Shown: one piece after another, positions 15,915 through 27,737 of the stretch
Layout of the letters: every line of letters starts with the position of its first letter
Position numbering within the stretch: the stretch's first letter is position 1
Assembly (NCBI GenBank): GCA_900473795.1
Contig: UCMT01000058.1
Coordinates: forward strand, 1 to 64,000
Reading direction: 5' to 3'
Length of the DNA stretch: 64,000 nt
From: Hyphomicrobiales bacterium
GTDB taxonomy: Bacteria; Pseudomonadota; Alphaproteobacteria; Rhizobiales; Rhizobiaceae
Position numbers and translations under genes: made by a program
Notes under the pieces: generated by a model
Database searches by the model: none
What the model was told of the DNA's origin: nothing
What the model saw: only the letters and a program-made list of their open reading frames with translations

Positions 15915-17750
15915 ATGTTCCAGTCTTTCGAAGTCACCTCCACTCCCCAGTTCGGCAAGGAGCGCGTCACAGCATTGCGCGCCGCGCTCGCCGCCCTGAA
16001 CATCGACGGCTTCCTCGTTCCCCGCGCCGACGAATTCCAGGGCGAATATGTGCCTGCGTCGGCCGAGCGCCTGTCCTGGCTGACCGGCTTCACCGGGTCC
16101 GCCGGCATTGCCCTCATCACGCAGAGTCAGGCGATTGTCTTTGTGGATGGCCGTTACGTCACCCAGCTCAAGGAGCAGGTGGACGGCACGGTCTTCGAGG
16201 GTGGCGACCTGGTCGGCGAACCGCCGCATCTCTGGCTCGAGCGGCACGGCAAGAAAGGTTTTCGCCTTGGCATCGACCCGTGGCTGCATACCGGCGCCGA
16301 GGTGCGCAAGCTCCAGAAGGCGCTGGAAGGACTAGGGGGCACGCTCTCCTTCCTCGACCACAATCCGCTCGACCGGCAGTGGGCTGACCGGCCCGCAGCG
16401 CCGCTCGGCCGCGTCAAGATCCAGCCGCTGGATCATGCCGGCGTGCTCGCCAAGGACAAGCTCGCGACGATGGCACAGGACGTTGCCAAGGCAGATGCCA
16501 GTGCCGTGGTGCTGACCGACCCCTCGTCGATCGCCTGGACCTTCAACATCCGCGGCAGCGACGTGCCGCACACGCCGCATCCGCTGGCCCGCGCCATTGT
16601 TCATGCCGATGGCAAGGCCGAGCTGTTCCTCGACAAGCGCAAGACCGGCATCGAGGAGGAAGCCTATCTCACCCAGCTTTCGAACCTCGAGGCTCCCGCC
16701 TCGTTCGAGGATCGTGTCGCAGCGCTCGCAGCGACCGGCGCAAAGATCATGATCGATCCGGACCACGCAGCCTTTGCGCTTGCCGAACGCATCCGCAGCA
16801 GCGGCGGCACGGTGATCGAGGCGATCGATCCCGCCCGCCTGCCCCGCGCCCGGAAAAACGGCGCGGAACTCGAAGGCTCCGCCCGCGCCCACCTGCAGGA
16901 CGGTGCAGCCATGGTCGAGTTCCTTGCGTGGCTTGACGGTACACATCCCGGAACTGTCACGGAGATCGCCGCAGTCGAAAAACTCGAAGCCTGCCGCGCG
17001 GCCGTCGGCGAGCGGATGCAGAACCCGCTCAAGGACATTTCCTTCGACACGATCTCGGGCGCCGGCGAACACGCCGCGATCATGCATTACCGGGTGACGA
17101 CGGAGAGCGATCTCACCATCGCCGACGGAACCATGTTCCTGATCGATTCCGGCGGCCAATATGTCAACGGCACCACCGACATCACCCGCACCGTCGCGAT
17201 CGGCACCGTGCCGGAAGAACAGCGGCGTTTCTTCACACTGGTACTGAAGGGGATGATCGCCATCAGCCTCGCCCGCTTTCCCAAGGGCTCGCGGGGCGTC
17301 GATCTTGATCCGCTGGCGCGCATTGCGCTGTGGAAAGCAGGCGCCGACTTTGCCCATGGCACCGGCCACGGCGTCGGCTCCTATCTCTCGGTGCATGAAG
17401 GCCCGCAACGCATTTCCCGCGCTTCGATGCAGGAACTGCTGCCCGGCATGATGCTGTCGAACGAGCCCGGCTATTATCGCCCCGGTTCCTTCGGCATCCG
17501 CATCGAGAATCTCGTGCATGTGCTGGAGACAACCCCGATCGACGGCGGCGACCTGCCGATGCTCGGCTTCGAGACGCTCACTTTCTGCCCCATCGACCGG
17601 CGTCTTGTCGTTACCAGCCTGCTGACGGACGAAGAACTTGCCTGGCTGAACGCCTATCATACCGAGACGCGCGAAAAACTGTCGCCGCTGATCCCGGACG
17701 AAAAAGTGCTGGAGTGGTTGAAGGCGGCGACGGCGGCGCTGGACCGCTAA
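15915..17750 (+). CDS. Xaa-Pro aminopeptidase (M24B family)
   Basis: Metallopeptidase that removes an N-terminal residue preceding proline, in the cytoplasm. 611 residues, the long aminopeptidase P form: two creatinase-like N-terminal domains (about 10-310) and a C-terminal pita-bread catalytic domain. Dinuclear metal ligands are visible in LIDSGGQY and GTTDITRT (two Asp), GTGHGVGSYLSVHEGP (His), NEPGYY (Glu) and RIENLVHV (Glu). The frame opens at 15825, but the ATG at 15915 gives the family's usual N terminus. It converges with azlD across a palindromic repeat. Confidence 0.92.
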   Translation: MFQSFEVTSTPQFGKERVTALRAALAALNIDGFLVPRADEFQGEYVPASAERLSWLTGFTGSAGIALITQSQAIVFVDGRYVTQLKEQVDGTVFEGGDLVGEPPHLWLERHGKKGFRLGIDPWLHTGAEVRKLQKALEGLGGTLSFLDHNPLDRQWADRPAAPLGRVKIQPLDHAGVLAKDKLATMAQDVAKADASAVVLTDPSSIAWTFNIRGSDVPHTPHPLARAIVHADGKAELFLDKRKTGIEEEAYLTQLSNLEAPASFEDRVAALAATGAKIMIDPDHAAFALAERIRSSGGTVIEAIDPARLPRARKNGAELEGSARAHLQDGAAMVEFLAWLDGTHPGTVTEIAAVEKLEACRAAVGERMQNPLKDISFDTISGAGEHAAIMHYRVTTESDLTIADGTMFLIDSGGQYVNGTTDITRTVAIGTVPEEQRRFFTLVLKGMIAISLARFPKGSRGVDLDPLARIALWKAGADFAHGTGHGVGSYLSVHEGPQRISRASMQELLPGMMLSNEPGYYRPGSFGIRIENLVHVLETTPIDGGDLPMLGFETLTFCPIDRRLVVTSLLTDEELAWLNAYHTETREKLSPLIPDEKVLEWLKAATAALDR

Positions 17751-17793
17751 GCCCCCCTAAAAGCCGGATCACGGGCACGAGAGTTTGCGATTG

Positions 17794-17874
17794 GCCCCTC
17801 ACCCTAACCCTCTCCCCGCAGGCCTTCTCCCCGTCAGAACGGGGAGAAGGTGGCCGACAGGCCGGATGAGGGGC
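17794..17874. repeat. rhizobial palindromic intergenic element
   Basis: Nested inverted repeats: outer arms GCCCCTCA (17794-17801) and TGAGGGGC (17867-17874), inner perfect 11-bp arms CCTTCTCCCCG (17823-17833) and CGGGGAGAAGG (17840-17850). This sequence type is highly repeated in rhizobial genomes between genes. It sits between two convergent genes and may also terminate transcription. Confidence 0.7.
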
Positions 17875-17895
17875 AACGCTGACGTGATTCGCTCC

Positions 17896-18207
17896 CTACA
17901 CGGTCAAATACCGAATCGTCATGACGACGAGCCAGCCGACCGCCAGCATCCAGAGCGACGAAACCCGCAAACCGACGGCGAAGGCGACGAGCATGGCGGC
18001 TGCCACATCGAAGCCGCCATAGACGAAGGCAGGAGCAACCAGCGTCGAGAGCACGGCGGCGGGCACTGAATTCAGCGCCGCCTCCATGCGCGGCGGGATG
18101 CGCTTCATCTGCGTAATCATCACGTAGCCGCCGATGCGGGTGAGAAAGGTCGCAACGGCGGCCGCGAGGATGATGTAGATCAGCTGCATGTGCTCTGAGC
18201 TATCCAT
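17896..18207 (-). CDS. azlD: AzlD family branched-chain amino acid export subunit
   Basis: Small subunit of the AzlCD exporter, a system shown in other bacteria to export branched-chain amino acids or their analogues. 103 residues, almost wholly hydrophobic, with three or four membrane helices and the conserved TRIGGYVMITQ near the first helix. It begins 2 bp after the azlC stop, so the two subunits are co-translated. Substrate in this organism is not known. Confidence 0.87.
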   Translation of the reverse strand: MDSSEHMQLIYIILAAAVATFLTRIGGYVMITQMKRIPPRMEAALNSVPAAVLSTLVAPAFVYGGFDVAAAMLVAFAVGLRVSSLWMLAVGWLVVMTIRYLTV

Positions 18208-18209
18208 GG

Positions 18210-18926
18210 TCAGACCTCGTGTTCCAGCGTGACGGGCTCTTCGTGCTGTTTCGGCAGCGGCAGGCAGGCGGCAAGCGCGATGCCGGCGATGGCACCGATG
18301 CTGACATGCCAGGGCGAACCAACGAAATGCATGGCCGCGATGGATGCCAGCGAACTGGCGGCGACGACCGGCAGCCAGTTGTCCCGCTTGCGGAAGCCGA
18401 GAACCAGACCCATGAAGTAGATCGACAACAGCACGTCGAGACCGATCGCACGCGGTTCGCCGATCATCTGCCCGAAGATCGCCCCGAGCAGCGTCGTGAT
18501 CTGCCAGGGTATGTAGATGATCATCGCAAAGCCGAGATACCAGGCGAAGCTCACCGGTTCGCCGCGTTCGGCCCGCTTCTCGGTTTCAGCATATTGCGGA
18601 TCGACCAGCAGGAAGAAGGTGAAGAACTTCTGCACGCCGGAAAAATGGCGGATATGCCGGGCGATCGATGCCGAATAGAGGATATGGCGGAAATTGACCG
18701 CGAAGATCGAAAGCACGATCAGCCACGGCTGGACCTTGTGGCCGAACAGCTCGATGCCGACCATCTGGCTGGCGCCCGCATAGAGCGTGGCGCTCATGAA
18801 CACCGCATCGAAAACCGAAAAGCCGTTGTCGATCGCAAGCGCGCCGAACAACGCCCCAAACGGGGATGCCGACACCATGACGGGAAAACCGCCGCGAACA
18901 CCCTGCCAGAAATCGTCTTTGGTCAT
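18210..18926 (-). CDS. azlC: AzlC family branched-chain amino acid permease
   Basis: Large subunit of the AzlCD inner-membrane exporter. 238 residues with about six to eight membrane helices; the family signatures are SASPFGALFGALA near the N terminus, ATLYAGASQMVGIELFG and NFRHILYSASIARH. The frame is open to 19028, but the ATG at 18926 (MTKDDFWQGVRGG) matches the family start. Leads the azlC-azlD operon; 176 bp separate it from the preceding panB. Confidence 0.9.
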   Translation of the reverse strand: MTKDDFWQGVRGGFPVMVSASPFGALFGALAIDNGFSVFDAVFMSATLYAGASQMVGIELFGHKVQPWLIVLSIFAVNFRHILYSASIARHIRHFSGVQKFFTFFLLVDPQYAETEKRAERGEPVSFAWYLGFAMIIYIPWQITTLLGAIFGQMIGEPRAIGLDVLLSIYFMGLVLGFRKRDNWLPVVAASSLASIAAMHFVGSPWHVSIGAIAGIALAACLPLPKQHEEPVTLEHEV

Positions 18927-19102
18927 GAAGGAACTTTCCGGAACGCTGGGACCAAAGGCCAAGCCACGTTTTCCCGCACCGTGCGTGAGGTGGAACGCAC
19001 AGATAGGCCGCGACCGGCCAGGGAACAATTCAATAAGATTGATGCAGCGATCCGAATTTCTGATCGAAGCGGACCGGGACAGAACCCCGCCCGCAGCGCA
19101 AA

Positions 19103-19924
19103 TCAGCGCTTGACCTGAAACGTGTGCTCGATGCCGGGAAATGTCCGTGCCTTGACCTCGTTGGCATAAGCCTCGAAAGCTGCGGAAATCTGCGGCGCCA
19201 GTTCGGCGAAATGCTTGACGAAACGCGGCTTGAAGTCGCTGAAGATGCCCAGCATATCATCCGACACGAGGATTTGCCCATCACAGGCCGGCGACGCGCC
19301 GATGCCGATGGTCGGCGCTCTAAGCTCCGCCGAAATCTCGCGCGCCAGCGGTTCGATCGTGCCCTCGACGACGATGGCAAAAGCCCCCGCATCGTCGATG
19401 GCCTTTGCGTCGCGTCTGATCTTCGCCGCTTCCTTGTCGTTGCGGCCAACCGAGCGGTAACCGCCCATGGTGTTGACGAGCTGCGGCATCAGGCCGACAT
19501 GGCCGAGCACGGGGATGCCGCGCTGGGTGAGGAAATCGACCGTCTCGGCCATCTCCGCGCCCCCCTCGAGCTTCACCGCGCTGCAGCCTGTCTCCTTCAG
19601 CACGCGCGCTGCGGTGGCGAAAGCCTGCTCCTTGGACTCCTGGTAGGAACCGAAGGGCAGATCGACGACGACGCAAGCCTTCTCGGAGCCACGCATGACC
19701 GCCTGGCCATGGGCGATCATCATGTCCAGCGTGACGCCAACGGTCGAATCCAGGCCGTAAAGCACCATGCCGAGCGAATCGCCGACCAGCATGAAATCGA
19801 CATGCGGATCAAGCAGCCGGGCGATGGGCGTGGTATAGGCCGTCAGGCTGACGATCGGCCGTTCGCCCTTGAGCGCCTCGATGTTGCCCGGGCTCAGGCG
19901 ACGCTTCATTGCCTGTACACTCAT
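19103..19924 (-). CDS. panB: 3-methyl-2-oxobutanoate hydroxymethyltransferase
   Basis: First committed step of pantothenate (vitamin B5) synthesis: transfers a hydroxymethyl group from 5,10-methylenetetrahydrofolate to alpha-ketoisovalerate, giving ketopantoate. 273 residues, normal length. The metal and substrate motifs are seen: [35 protein letters not shown] and [13 protein letters not shown]. It begins 2 bp after panC ends, so panC-panB form one operon. Confidence 0.95.
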   Translation of the reverse strand: MSVQAMKRRLSPGNIEALKGERPIVSLTAYTTPIARLLDPHVDFMLVGDSLGMVLYGLDSTVGVTLDMMIAHGQAVMRGSEKACVVVDLPFGSYQESKEQAFATAARVLKETGCSAVKLEGGAEMAETVDFLTQRGIPVLGHVGLMPQLVNTMGGYRSVGRNDKEAAKIRRDAKAIDDAGAFAIVVEGTIEPLAREISAELRAPTIGIGASPACDGQILVSDDMLGIFSDFKPRFVKHFAELAPQISAAFEAYANEVKARTFPGIEHTFQVKR

Positions 19925-19926
19925 GC

Positions 19927-20802
19927 TTAGGCCACCTTTGCAAATTTTGCGGTTTTCGGCGTGAAAACCCGGTTATCGAGCAGTTTCGTGCTCCCGAAAC
20001 GGACAAAAAGCAACAGAAGAACCGGTTTTTCGCCGATTTCCGTCAATGTGTGCAGTGTTTCCGGATCACGAAGGGCGACCACTTCCGGCGTTGCCAGAGG
20101 CTCCGCAGCGATGAAATCCGCAATCGCCTTTTCAACGGCTGCGACATCCGTCAGCCCGCCGGCGATCCGCCGTTCGGCCTCGTCGAGTGCCTTCGGCACG
20201 ATCGCCGCGGCGGTCCGTTCGGCGGGTGTCAGATAGACGTTGCGCGACGAGCATGCGAGCCCGTCGACTTCCCTCACGGTGGCAACGCCGACGATCTCGA
20301 CCGGCTGCGCCAGATCCTCGACCATCCGGCGAATGATCTGCAACTGCTGGAAATCCTTCTCGCCGAAATAGGCGCGGTCCGGCTGGACGATGTTGAAGAG
20401 CTTGGTGACGACCGTGGCGACGCCGGCGAAATGGCCGGGCCGGACAGAGCCTTCGAGCTCGCTGCCAAGCGTTGGCACATCGACCACGGTTTCCATCGAC
20501 CGCGGATACATGTCGGAGACGCCGGGCGCAAAGAGGAAATCCGCGCCAGCTGCAACGAGCATCGCCTGATCGCGGGCGAGATCGCGCGGATATTTCGCCA
20601 GATCCTCGTTGACGCCGAACTGCAGCGGATTGACGAAGAGGCTGACGACGACGATGTCGTTCGCCGCCCTCGCGCGACTGACCAGTTCCATATGGCCGAC
20701 ATGCAAATAACCCATGGTCGGCACCAGGCCGATGGTCTTGCCGGCGCGGCGATGGTCCGCCAGGCGCGCGCGCAACGCTGCAATCGTGGTGATCGTTTCC
20801 AT
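19927..20802 (-). CDS. panC: pantothenate synthetase
   Basis: Joins pantoate and beta-alanine with ATP to make pantothenate. 291 residues. The nucleotide-binding motif HVGH lies in [14 protein letters not shown] (about 27-40), followed by [12 protein letters not shown]; the KMSKS-like region is [13 protein letters not shown] chose the ATG at 20802, which has GGAGG 8 nt upstream; a TTG at 20817 would start inside that ribosome binding site. First gene of panC-panB. Confidence 0.94.
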   Translation of the reverse strand: METITTIAALRARLADHRRAGKTIGLVPTMGYLHVGHMELVSRARAANDIVVVSLFVNPLQFGVNEDLAKYPRDLARDQAMLVAAGADFLFAPGVSDMYPRSMETVVDVPTLGSELEGSVRPGHFAGVATVVTKLFNIVQPDRAYFGEKDFQQLQIIRRMVEDLAQPVEIVGVATVREVDGLACSSRNVYLTPAERTAAAIVPKALDEAERRIAGGLTDVAAVEKAIADFIAAEPLATPEVVALRDPETLHTLTEIGEKPVLLLLFVRFGSTKLLDNRVFTPKTAKFAKVA

Positions 20803-20856
20803 CCCGGGATCCTCCAATCCGTCAAGGCTGCCGCCTTAGCGTGGCGGCTGGCTCTT

Positions 20857-20889
20857 GCCGGATTTCACGGGCTCCCCGCAAAATCCGGC
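20857..20889. repeat. 9-bp perfect inverted repeat before panC
   Basis: GCCGGATTT (20857-20865) and AAATCCGGC (20881-20889) separated by 15 nt, between the FAH-like gene and panC. There is no adjoining U-run, so it is not a standard terminator; it may be a leader hairpin or operator. Confidence 0.35.
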
Positions 20890-20971
20890 GCGATTTCCCT
20901 AACGTGTGCAGTGCAAAAAGACAATTCAAGAATTGCCTGCGGAGAAATAGGGGCCCGGCGTGCCGGGACAA

Positions 20972-21727
20972 TCATCTGCCGCGCGTTTTGACCGTCTGCT
21001 CGATGGCGCCGAAGATGGAGTGTCCGGTCCGATCGTTCATCTCGATGCGAAGGGTATCACCGATGGAAAGGGCGCTCTCTGTCTTGCCGAGACCTGTTCC
21101 AACGCTGCTGCCGGCGAGCAGCGGATGAAGGGTTGCAGCCGCTGCGACGGCGCCCGCAGCCTCCTGCTTGCCGCTGCTGCCGCCATCGACGGCCTTTCCG
21201 TTCCGGCGGACGAGCAGTGAAAGGTCGCCCCTGTTCCAGCCCTCGTCCAGCTCGTCAGGCGTGACGGCGACAGGAGAAAACGTCGAGGCCGCGTTCGCAT
21301 TGCCAACCGAAACGTCGCTGGCGAGCAGGACGAGCAGTACAGCATCCTTCGCATCGGCACTGGCGACCTGCGCTTCGACATCGCCGGTAATGACGGCGAC
21401 CTGCGCGGTGACAGCGATGTCGGATGCCCCCTCGGCAAGCGAAAGGGAATCGCGCGGCCCGGAAAAGCCACCCGAGCCACCGGTCCAGAAGAAGGCGCGC
21501 GGCAATGGCGAAGCCGCATCATGCTCATGGAACCGCATGGTCGGCTGCGAGCCGCTTTCCACGCCGATCGCGACCTGTTGCAGGCGGGGGGCGACGTAGG
21601 CCCAGTCGTCCAACGCCGCCTGCAGTGTGCGGGCGATGTGGCCGACTTCCGAGCAGCGCGTGAGATCCTTCGATACCACGACGAGTTTTCCGTCCCGGGT
21701 CGAATCCTTCAGGGTAGCAAGCTTCAT
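20972..21727 (-). CDS. degenerate fumarylacetoacetate hydrolase-like protein
   Basis: 251 residues, against about 330 for the bacterial FAH proteins it resembles. The start (MKLATLKDSTRDGKLVVVS) and the segments ASPLPRAFFW, FSGPRDSLSL, FSPVAVTPDELDEGW and LSIGDTLRIEM match the family. However, the metal-binding Glu-x-Glu expected in the DFEAEIAV position reads AVTAQVAV, so both glutamates are gone, and the stretch between PRAFFW and GFSGPRD, which normally carries the catalytic histidine, is missing. Ordinary FAH activity is therefore unlikely. Codon use looks normal and the frame is intact. The frame extends to 22021, but the ATG at 21727 matches the family N terminus. Confidence 0.7.
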   Translation of the reverse strand: MKLATLKDSTRDGKLVVVSKDLTRCSEVGHIARTLQAALDDWAYVAPRLQQVAIGVESGSQPTMRFHEHDAASPLPRAFFWTGGSGGFSGPRDSLSLAEGASDIAVTAQVAVITGDVEAQVASADAKDAVLLVLLASDVSVGNANAASTFSPVAVTPDELDEGWNRGDLSLLVRRNGKAVDGGSSGKQEAAGAVAAAATLHPLLAGSSVGTGLGKTESALSIGDTLRIEMNDRTGHSIFGAIEQTVKTRGR

Positions 21728-21947
21728 GGATGGGTGTTCCTCGGTTCCGTTCAAAAACGGCGGCTCTGCGGTCGCCTGCACCCATAGGACACTATTTGGC
21801 GGCGGGTGTCGCGCCGAATTTGCGGCCCTGCCGGGGTGCGACGAGAAATCGGCAATGTTGTCCTCGTCGCACAGTAGAGATTGCAACGGCAGCCAGCCAA
21901 ACTTGACGAGGTTCAGTGCCGGCAGCGGGGCCGCCGGCAGCCCTCGG

Positions 21948-22949
21948 CTAAAACGCCGAGGCGACGAAGTAAAACAAGGCGGAGATCGCGGCAGCCGACG
22001 GCAGCGTGACGATCCAGGCAATCACGATATTGCCGGCAAGCCCCCAGCGCACGGCCGAGACACGCCGTGCTGCACCAACGCCAATGATGGCACCGGTGAT
22101 CGTGTGCGTCGTCGAGACCGGGATACCGAGCCAGGTGGCGCCGAACAACGTGATGGCGCCGCCGGTTTCCGCGCAAAACCCCTGCATCGGATTGAGCCGG
22201 GTGATCTTCGAACCCATCGTGTGGACGATGCGCCAGCCGCCGAAGAGCGTGCCGAGCGCCATGGCCGACTGGCAGGTGATCACAACCCAGAACGGCACGT
22301 GGAAGGTCGGCCCGAGATGACCCTGGCTGAACAGCAGCACTGCGATGATGCCCATGGTCTTCTGCGCGTCATTGCCGCCATGGCCGAGCGAATAGAGCGA
22401 GGCTGAAATGAACTGCAGGCCGCGAAAGCTGCGATCGACGGCAAACGGCGTCTGGCGCAAGCAAATCCACGAGACGACGAGAACGAGCATGAGCGCCAGG
22501 AAGAACCCGATCATCGGCGACAGGAAGATCGCGCCGACCGTTTTCAACAGGCCGCTGAGCACGATCGCATCGCCGCCGGTCCTCGCAAGGCCCGCACCGA
22601 CCAGTCCGCCGACCAGCGCATGCGACGAACTCGACGGGATGCCGAAGATCCAGGTGACGATGTTCCAGATGATCGCGCCCATCAACGCGGCGAAAATCAG
22701 CTGCGGATTGACGATCGCCGGGTCGATGATCCCCTTGCCGAGTGTTTCGGCGACATGCAGGCCGAAGAAAAGGAAGGCGATGAAATTGAAGAACGCCGCC
22801 CACATCACGGCATATTGCGGCCTCAGCACGCGCGTCGAAACAATCGTGGCGATCGAATTCGCCGCGTCGTGCAGACCGTTGAGGAAGTCGAAGAACAGCG
22901 CAATGCCGATCAGACCCGCAAGCAGCGGAAGCGCGAGCGTGGCCTCCAT
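21948..22949 (-). CDS. pit: PiT family inorganic phosphate transporter
   Basis: Low-affinity phosphate (metal-phosphate:H+) symporter of the inner membrane. 333 residues with about ten membrane helices and the two duplicated PiT signatures: FDFLNGLHDAANSIATIVSTR near the N terminus (start of the motif) and GGNDAQKTMGI in the second half, where a GANDxxxAxG-like motif is expected. It overlaps the preceding DUF47 gene by one base (TGATG), so the two are translated together. In Sinorhizobium meliloti the equivalent orfA-pit operon is repressed by PhoB under phosphate starvation; the Pho boxes upstream suggest the same here. Confidence 0.93.
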   Translation of the reverse strand: MEATLALPLLAGLIGIALFFDFLNGLHDAANSIATIVSTRVLRPQYAVMWAAFFNFIAFLFFGLHVAETLGKGIIDPAIVNPQLIFAALMGAIIWNIVTWIFGIPSSSSHALVGGLVGAGLARTGGDAIVLSGLLKTVGAIFLSPMIGFFLALMLVLVVSWICLRQTPFAVDRSFRGLQFISASLYSLGHGGNDAQKTMGIIAVLLFSQGHLGPTFHVPFWVVITCQSAMALGTLFGGWRIVHTMGSKITRLNPMQGFCAETGGAITLFGATWLGIPVSTTHTITGAIIGVGAARRVSAVRWGLAGNIVIAWIVTLPSAAAISALFYFVASAF

Positions 22950-23593
22950 CAGACGTTCTCGATCAGGATGCCGCTGATTTCATTGGCGACGTCTTCGAAG
23001 CGATCGACAACTTTCTCAAGCTCGCCGTAGATTTCGCTGCCGATGATATAGGCCATCGGGTTCGACGTGCCGTGACGACGGAACAGGTCCTTCAGACCTT
23101 CTTCATGCAGTTCGTCGGAACGCCCCTCGACGCGGGTGATCTCCTCGGCGATAGCGCTGAGGCGCGCGGCATTCGTGCCGATCCGATCGAGCAGCGGGAT
23201 CGCCTCGGCGATCAACCGGGCGGCGTCGACGACGAGGACGCCCATCTCGCGCATGCCGGGATCGAAACTTTTCTGCTCGAACAGGCGGATGGTCTTCACC
23301 GTCTTGTGCATCATGTCGATGGCATCATCCATCGACTGGATCAGATCCTTGATGTCGCCGCGGTCGAACGGTGTAATGAAGCTGCGCCGGACGGCCAACA
23401 TCACCTCGCGCGTGATATTGTCGGCCTCGTCTTCCAGCGCGATGATGCGATCGCAATGCGCGTCATGATCGCCCTCGCCTGCAAGCAGCGCCTTCAACGC
23501 ATCGGCAGCGCCGGCCACAGTGCGCGAATGCGCATCGAAAAGTTCGAAGAACTTGTCTTCACGCGGCAGGAGTTTGCGAAACCAACCCAGCAT
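22949..23593 (-). CDS. DUF47 / PhoU-like phosphate transport regulator
   Basis: 214 residues, mainly alpha-helical, resembling PhoU and the TIGR00153 group. It begins MLGWFRKLLPREDKFFELFD and has the acidic IIALEDEADNITREV and KDLIQSMDDAIDMMHKTV helices that bind metal clusters in PhoU folds. Such proteins are nearly always encoded with a Pit transporter and are thought to control it. This is the S. meliloti orfA counterpart by arrangement. Its upstream region contains tandem Pho boxes. Confidence 0.9.
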   Translation of the reverse strand: MLGWFRKLLPREDKFFELFDAHSRTVAGAADALKALLAGEGDHDAHCDRIIALEDEADNITREVMLAVRRSFITPFDRGDIKDLIQSMDDAIDMMHKTVKTIRLFEQKSFDPGMREMGVLVVDAARLIAEAIPLLDRIGTNAARLSAIAEEITRVEGRSDELHEEGLKDLFRRHGTSNPMAYIIGSEIYGELEKVVDRFEDVANEISGILIENV

Positions 23594-23616
23594 TGTTCAA
23601 TCACCCGTCTTCGCCA

Positions 23617-23645
23617 TTGTCACGAAACTGTCATAAATCTGACAG
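23617..23645 (-). promoter_or_regulatory. tandem Pho boxes (PhoB site) of the DUF47-pit operon
   Basis: Three half-sites repeat every 11 bp as read on the plus strand: TTGTCA (23617-23622), CTGTCA (23628-23633) and CTGACA (23639-23644). Any two adjacent ones resemble an 18-bp Pho box (consensus CTGTCAT-N4-CTGTCAT type). They lie 24-52 bp before the DUF47 start codon, where PhoB binding would block transcription. This fits the negative control of orfA-pit established in S. meliloti. Confidence 0.7.
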
Positions 23646-23700
23646 TCCACATAAAGAAGACAGCGGCGCAAGGGAAGCTTTTCAAGCTGTTGAAGCGCAG

Positions 23701-26000
<2,300 letters not shown>

Positions 26001-26043
26001 TGGAGCATCGCTCCGACCCTCCCCCTCAACGGAAGGGTGAAAA

Positions 26044-27717
26044 CTAAACGTTCCCGGCCAGCAGTCTTACTGCCGCCGCCCTCGCCTCGTCGGTCACGGA
26101 GGCCCCGGCGAGCATGCGGGCGATTTCCTCGGTGCGGGCCCTGTCGTCCATGCGGGCGACGCGGGTGGCGATGGCTTCGGATTTTTCCGCCGATGGCCCC
26201 TTGGAGATCAGCAGATGCGTCGCGGCGCGGGCCGCCACCTGCGGGGCGTGGGTCACGGAGAGCACCTGCACGTTCTTAGACAGGCGCTTCAGCCGCTGGC
26301 CGATGGCGTCCGCCACCGCGCCACCGACGCCGGTATCGATTTCGTCGAAGACCAGGGTCGGCGCCGAACCGCGATCGGCAAGCGCCACCTTCAGCGCCAA
26401 AAGGAAACGCGAGAGCTCGCCGCCCGAAGCCACTTTCATGATCGGGCCTGGGCGCGTCCCCGGGTTGGTCTGCACGTGGAACTCGACCACGTCGATGCCA
26501 TCCGCTGTCGCAGAATCCGGTTCAGAGGTGACTTCCGCCATGAACCGGGCACGCTCGAGCTTCAGCGCTGGAAGCTCGGCCATGACGGCCTCGGAAAGAG
26601 CCGTTGCGGTGTTGTGGCGCTTGGCGGAGAGTGCGGCGGCAGCGGTATCGAAGGCGCGCTTGGCGAGGCCAAGCTGCGCGTCGAGTTGCTTCAGCTTCTC
26701 CTCGCCGGCATCGAGATCGGCAAGGTCGGAAATCATCTTCACGGCCAGAGCCGGAAGCGCCGTTACCGGCACGGAATATTTGCGCGCGGCGGCCCTGAGT
26801 GCAAACAGGCGCTCCTCGACGCGCTCCAGTTCCTTCGGATCGTATTCGGTTTTCCGAAGTGCTGCCTCGACCGCCATCTGCGCATCGGAGAGATGGTTGA
26901 GCGCGGTGTCGAGATATTCCACGGTTTCTTCGAGAAGCCCCGGCGCTTCATGGCTCTTGCGCTCGAGCCGGCGCACCAGCGAGGCGATCAGCGGAACCGG
27001 CGAGGCATTGCCGTTGAGGAATTCGCTCGCCTCGTTGATATCGACGGCGATGCGCTCGGCCTTCATCATCCGCGAACGGCGTTCAGCGAGATCGTCCTCC
27101 TCGCCATCCTGCGGCGAGAGGGTCTCCAGTTCATCCACCGACGACCGCAAATAATCGGCTTCGCGGGCGGCCGCCTCGACCTTCTCGCGGTGCTTCTTCA
27201 GCGTGCGCTCGGCGTCCTTCCAGATGCGATAGAGGCCCGCGACGTTCTCCGCCTCTTCGGCAAGGCCGCCAAAGGCATCGAGCAACGTGCGGTGGGCATG
27301 GGTATCGACGAGAGCGCGGTCGTCGTGCTGGCCGTGGATTTCGACGAGCAACTGCCCCGCCTGGCGCATCAGCTGGACGGAAACGGGCTGGTCGTTGACA
27401 TAGGCCTTGGTGCGGCCGTCGGCCGATTGCACCCGGCGGAAAATCAGGTCGCCGTCGTCGTCGATGCCGTTTTCGCGAATCATGATGCGAGCCGGATGGC
27501 TCATGCCGACATCGAAAACCGCCGTCACCTGCCCCTTGTCGCCGCCGTGACGCACCAGCGAACCATCGCCGCGCCCACCGAGCGCCAGCGAGAGGCTGTC
27601 GAGCAGGATCGATTTTCCGGCACCGGTTTCCCCGGTCAGAACCGACAAGCCGGCGTCGAAGGACAGATCAAGCCGTTCGATCAGGACGATATCGCGGATC
27701 GAAATCTGTGAAAGCAT
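26044..27717 (-). CDS. recN: DNA repair protein RecN
   Basis: SMC-like ATPase acting early in double-strand break repair. 557 residues: N-terminal Walker A motif GETGAGKS (29-36), central coiled coil (about 160-360), and C-terminal ABC signature and Walker B region (GGELSRFLLALK, then LVFDEIDTGVGG). Length is normal for RecN. The gene starts 20 bp after bamD ends, so the two are likely co-transcribed. Confidence 0.95.
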   Translation of the reverse strand: MLSQISIRDIVLIERLDLSFDAGLSVLTGETGAGKSILLDSLSLALGGRGDGSLVRHGGDKGQVTAVFDVGMSHPARIMIRENGIDDDGDLIFRRVQSADGRTKAYVNDQPVSVQLMRQAGQLLVEIHGQHDDRALVDTHAHRTLLDAFGGLAEEAENVAGLYRIWKDAERTLKKHREKVEAAAREADYLRSSVDELETLSPQDGEEDDLAERRSRMMKAERIAVDINEASEFLNGNASPVPLIASLVRRLERKSHEAPGLLEETVEYLDTALNHLSDAQMAVEAALRKTEYDPKELERVEERLFALRAAARKYSVPVTALPALAVKMISDLADLDAGEEKLKQLDAQLGLAKRAFDTAAAALSAKRHNTATALSEAVMAELPALKLERARFMAEVTSEPDSATADGIDVVEFHVQTNPGTRPGPIMKVASGGELSRFLLALKVALADRGSAPTLVFDEIDTGVGGAVADAIGQRLKRLSKNVQVLSVTHAPQVAARAATHLLISKGPSAEKSEAIATRVARMDDRARTEEIARMLAGASVTDEARAAAVRLLAGNV

Positions 27718-27737
27718 CCTGTTTCAAATCTCTTCGC

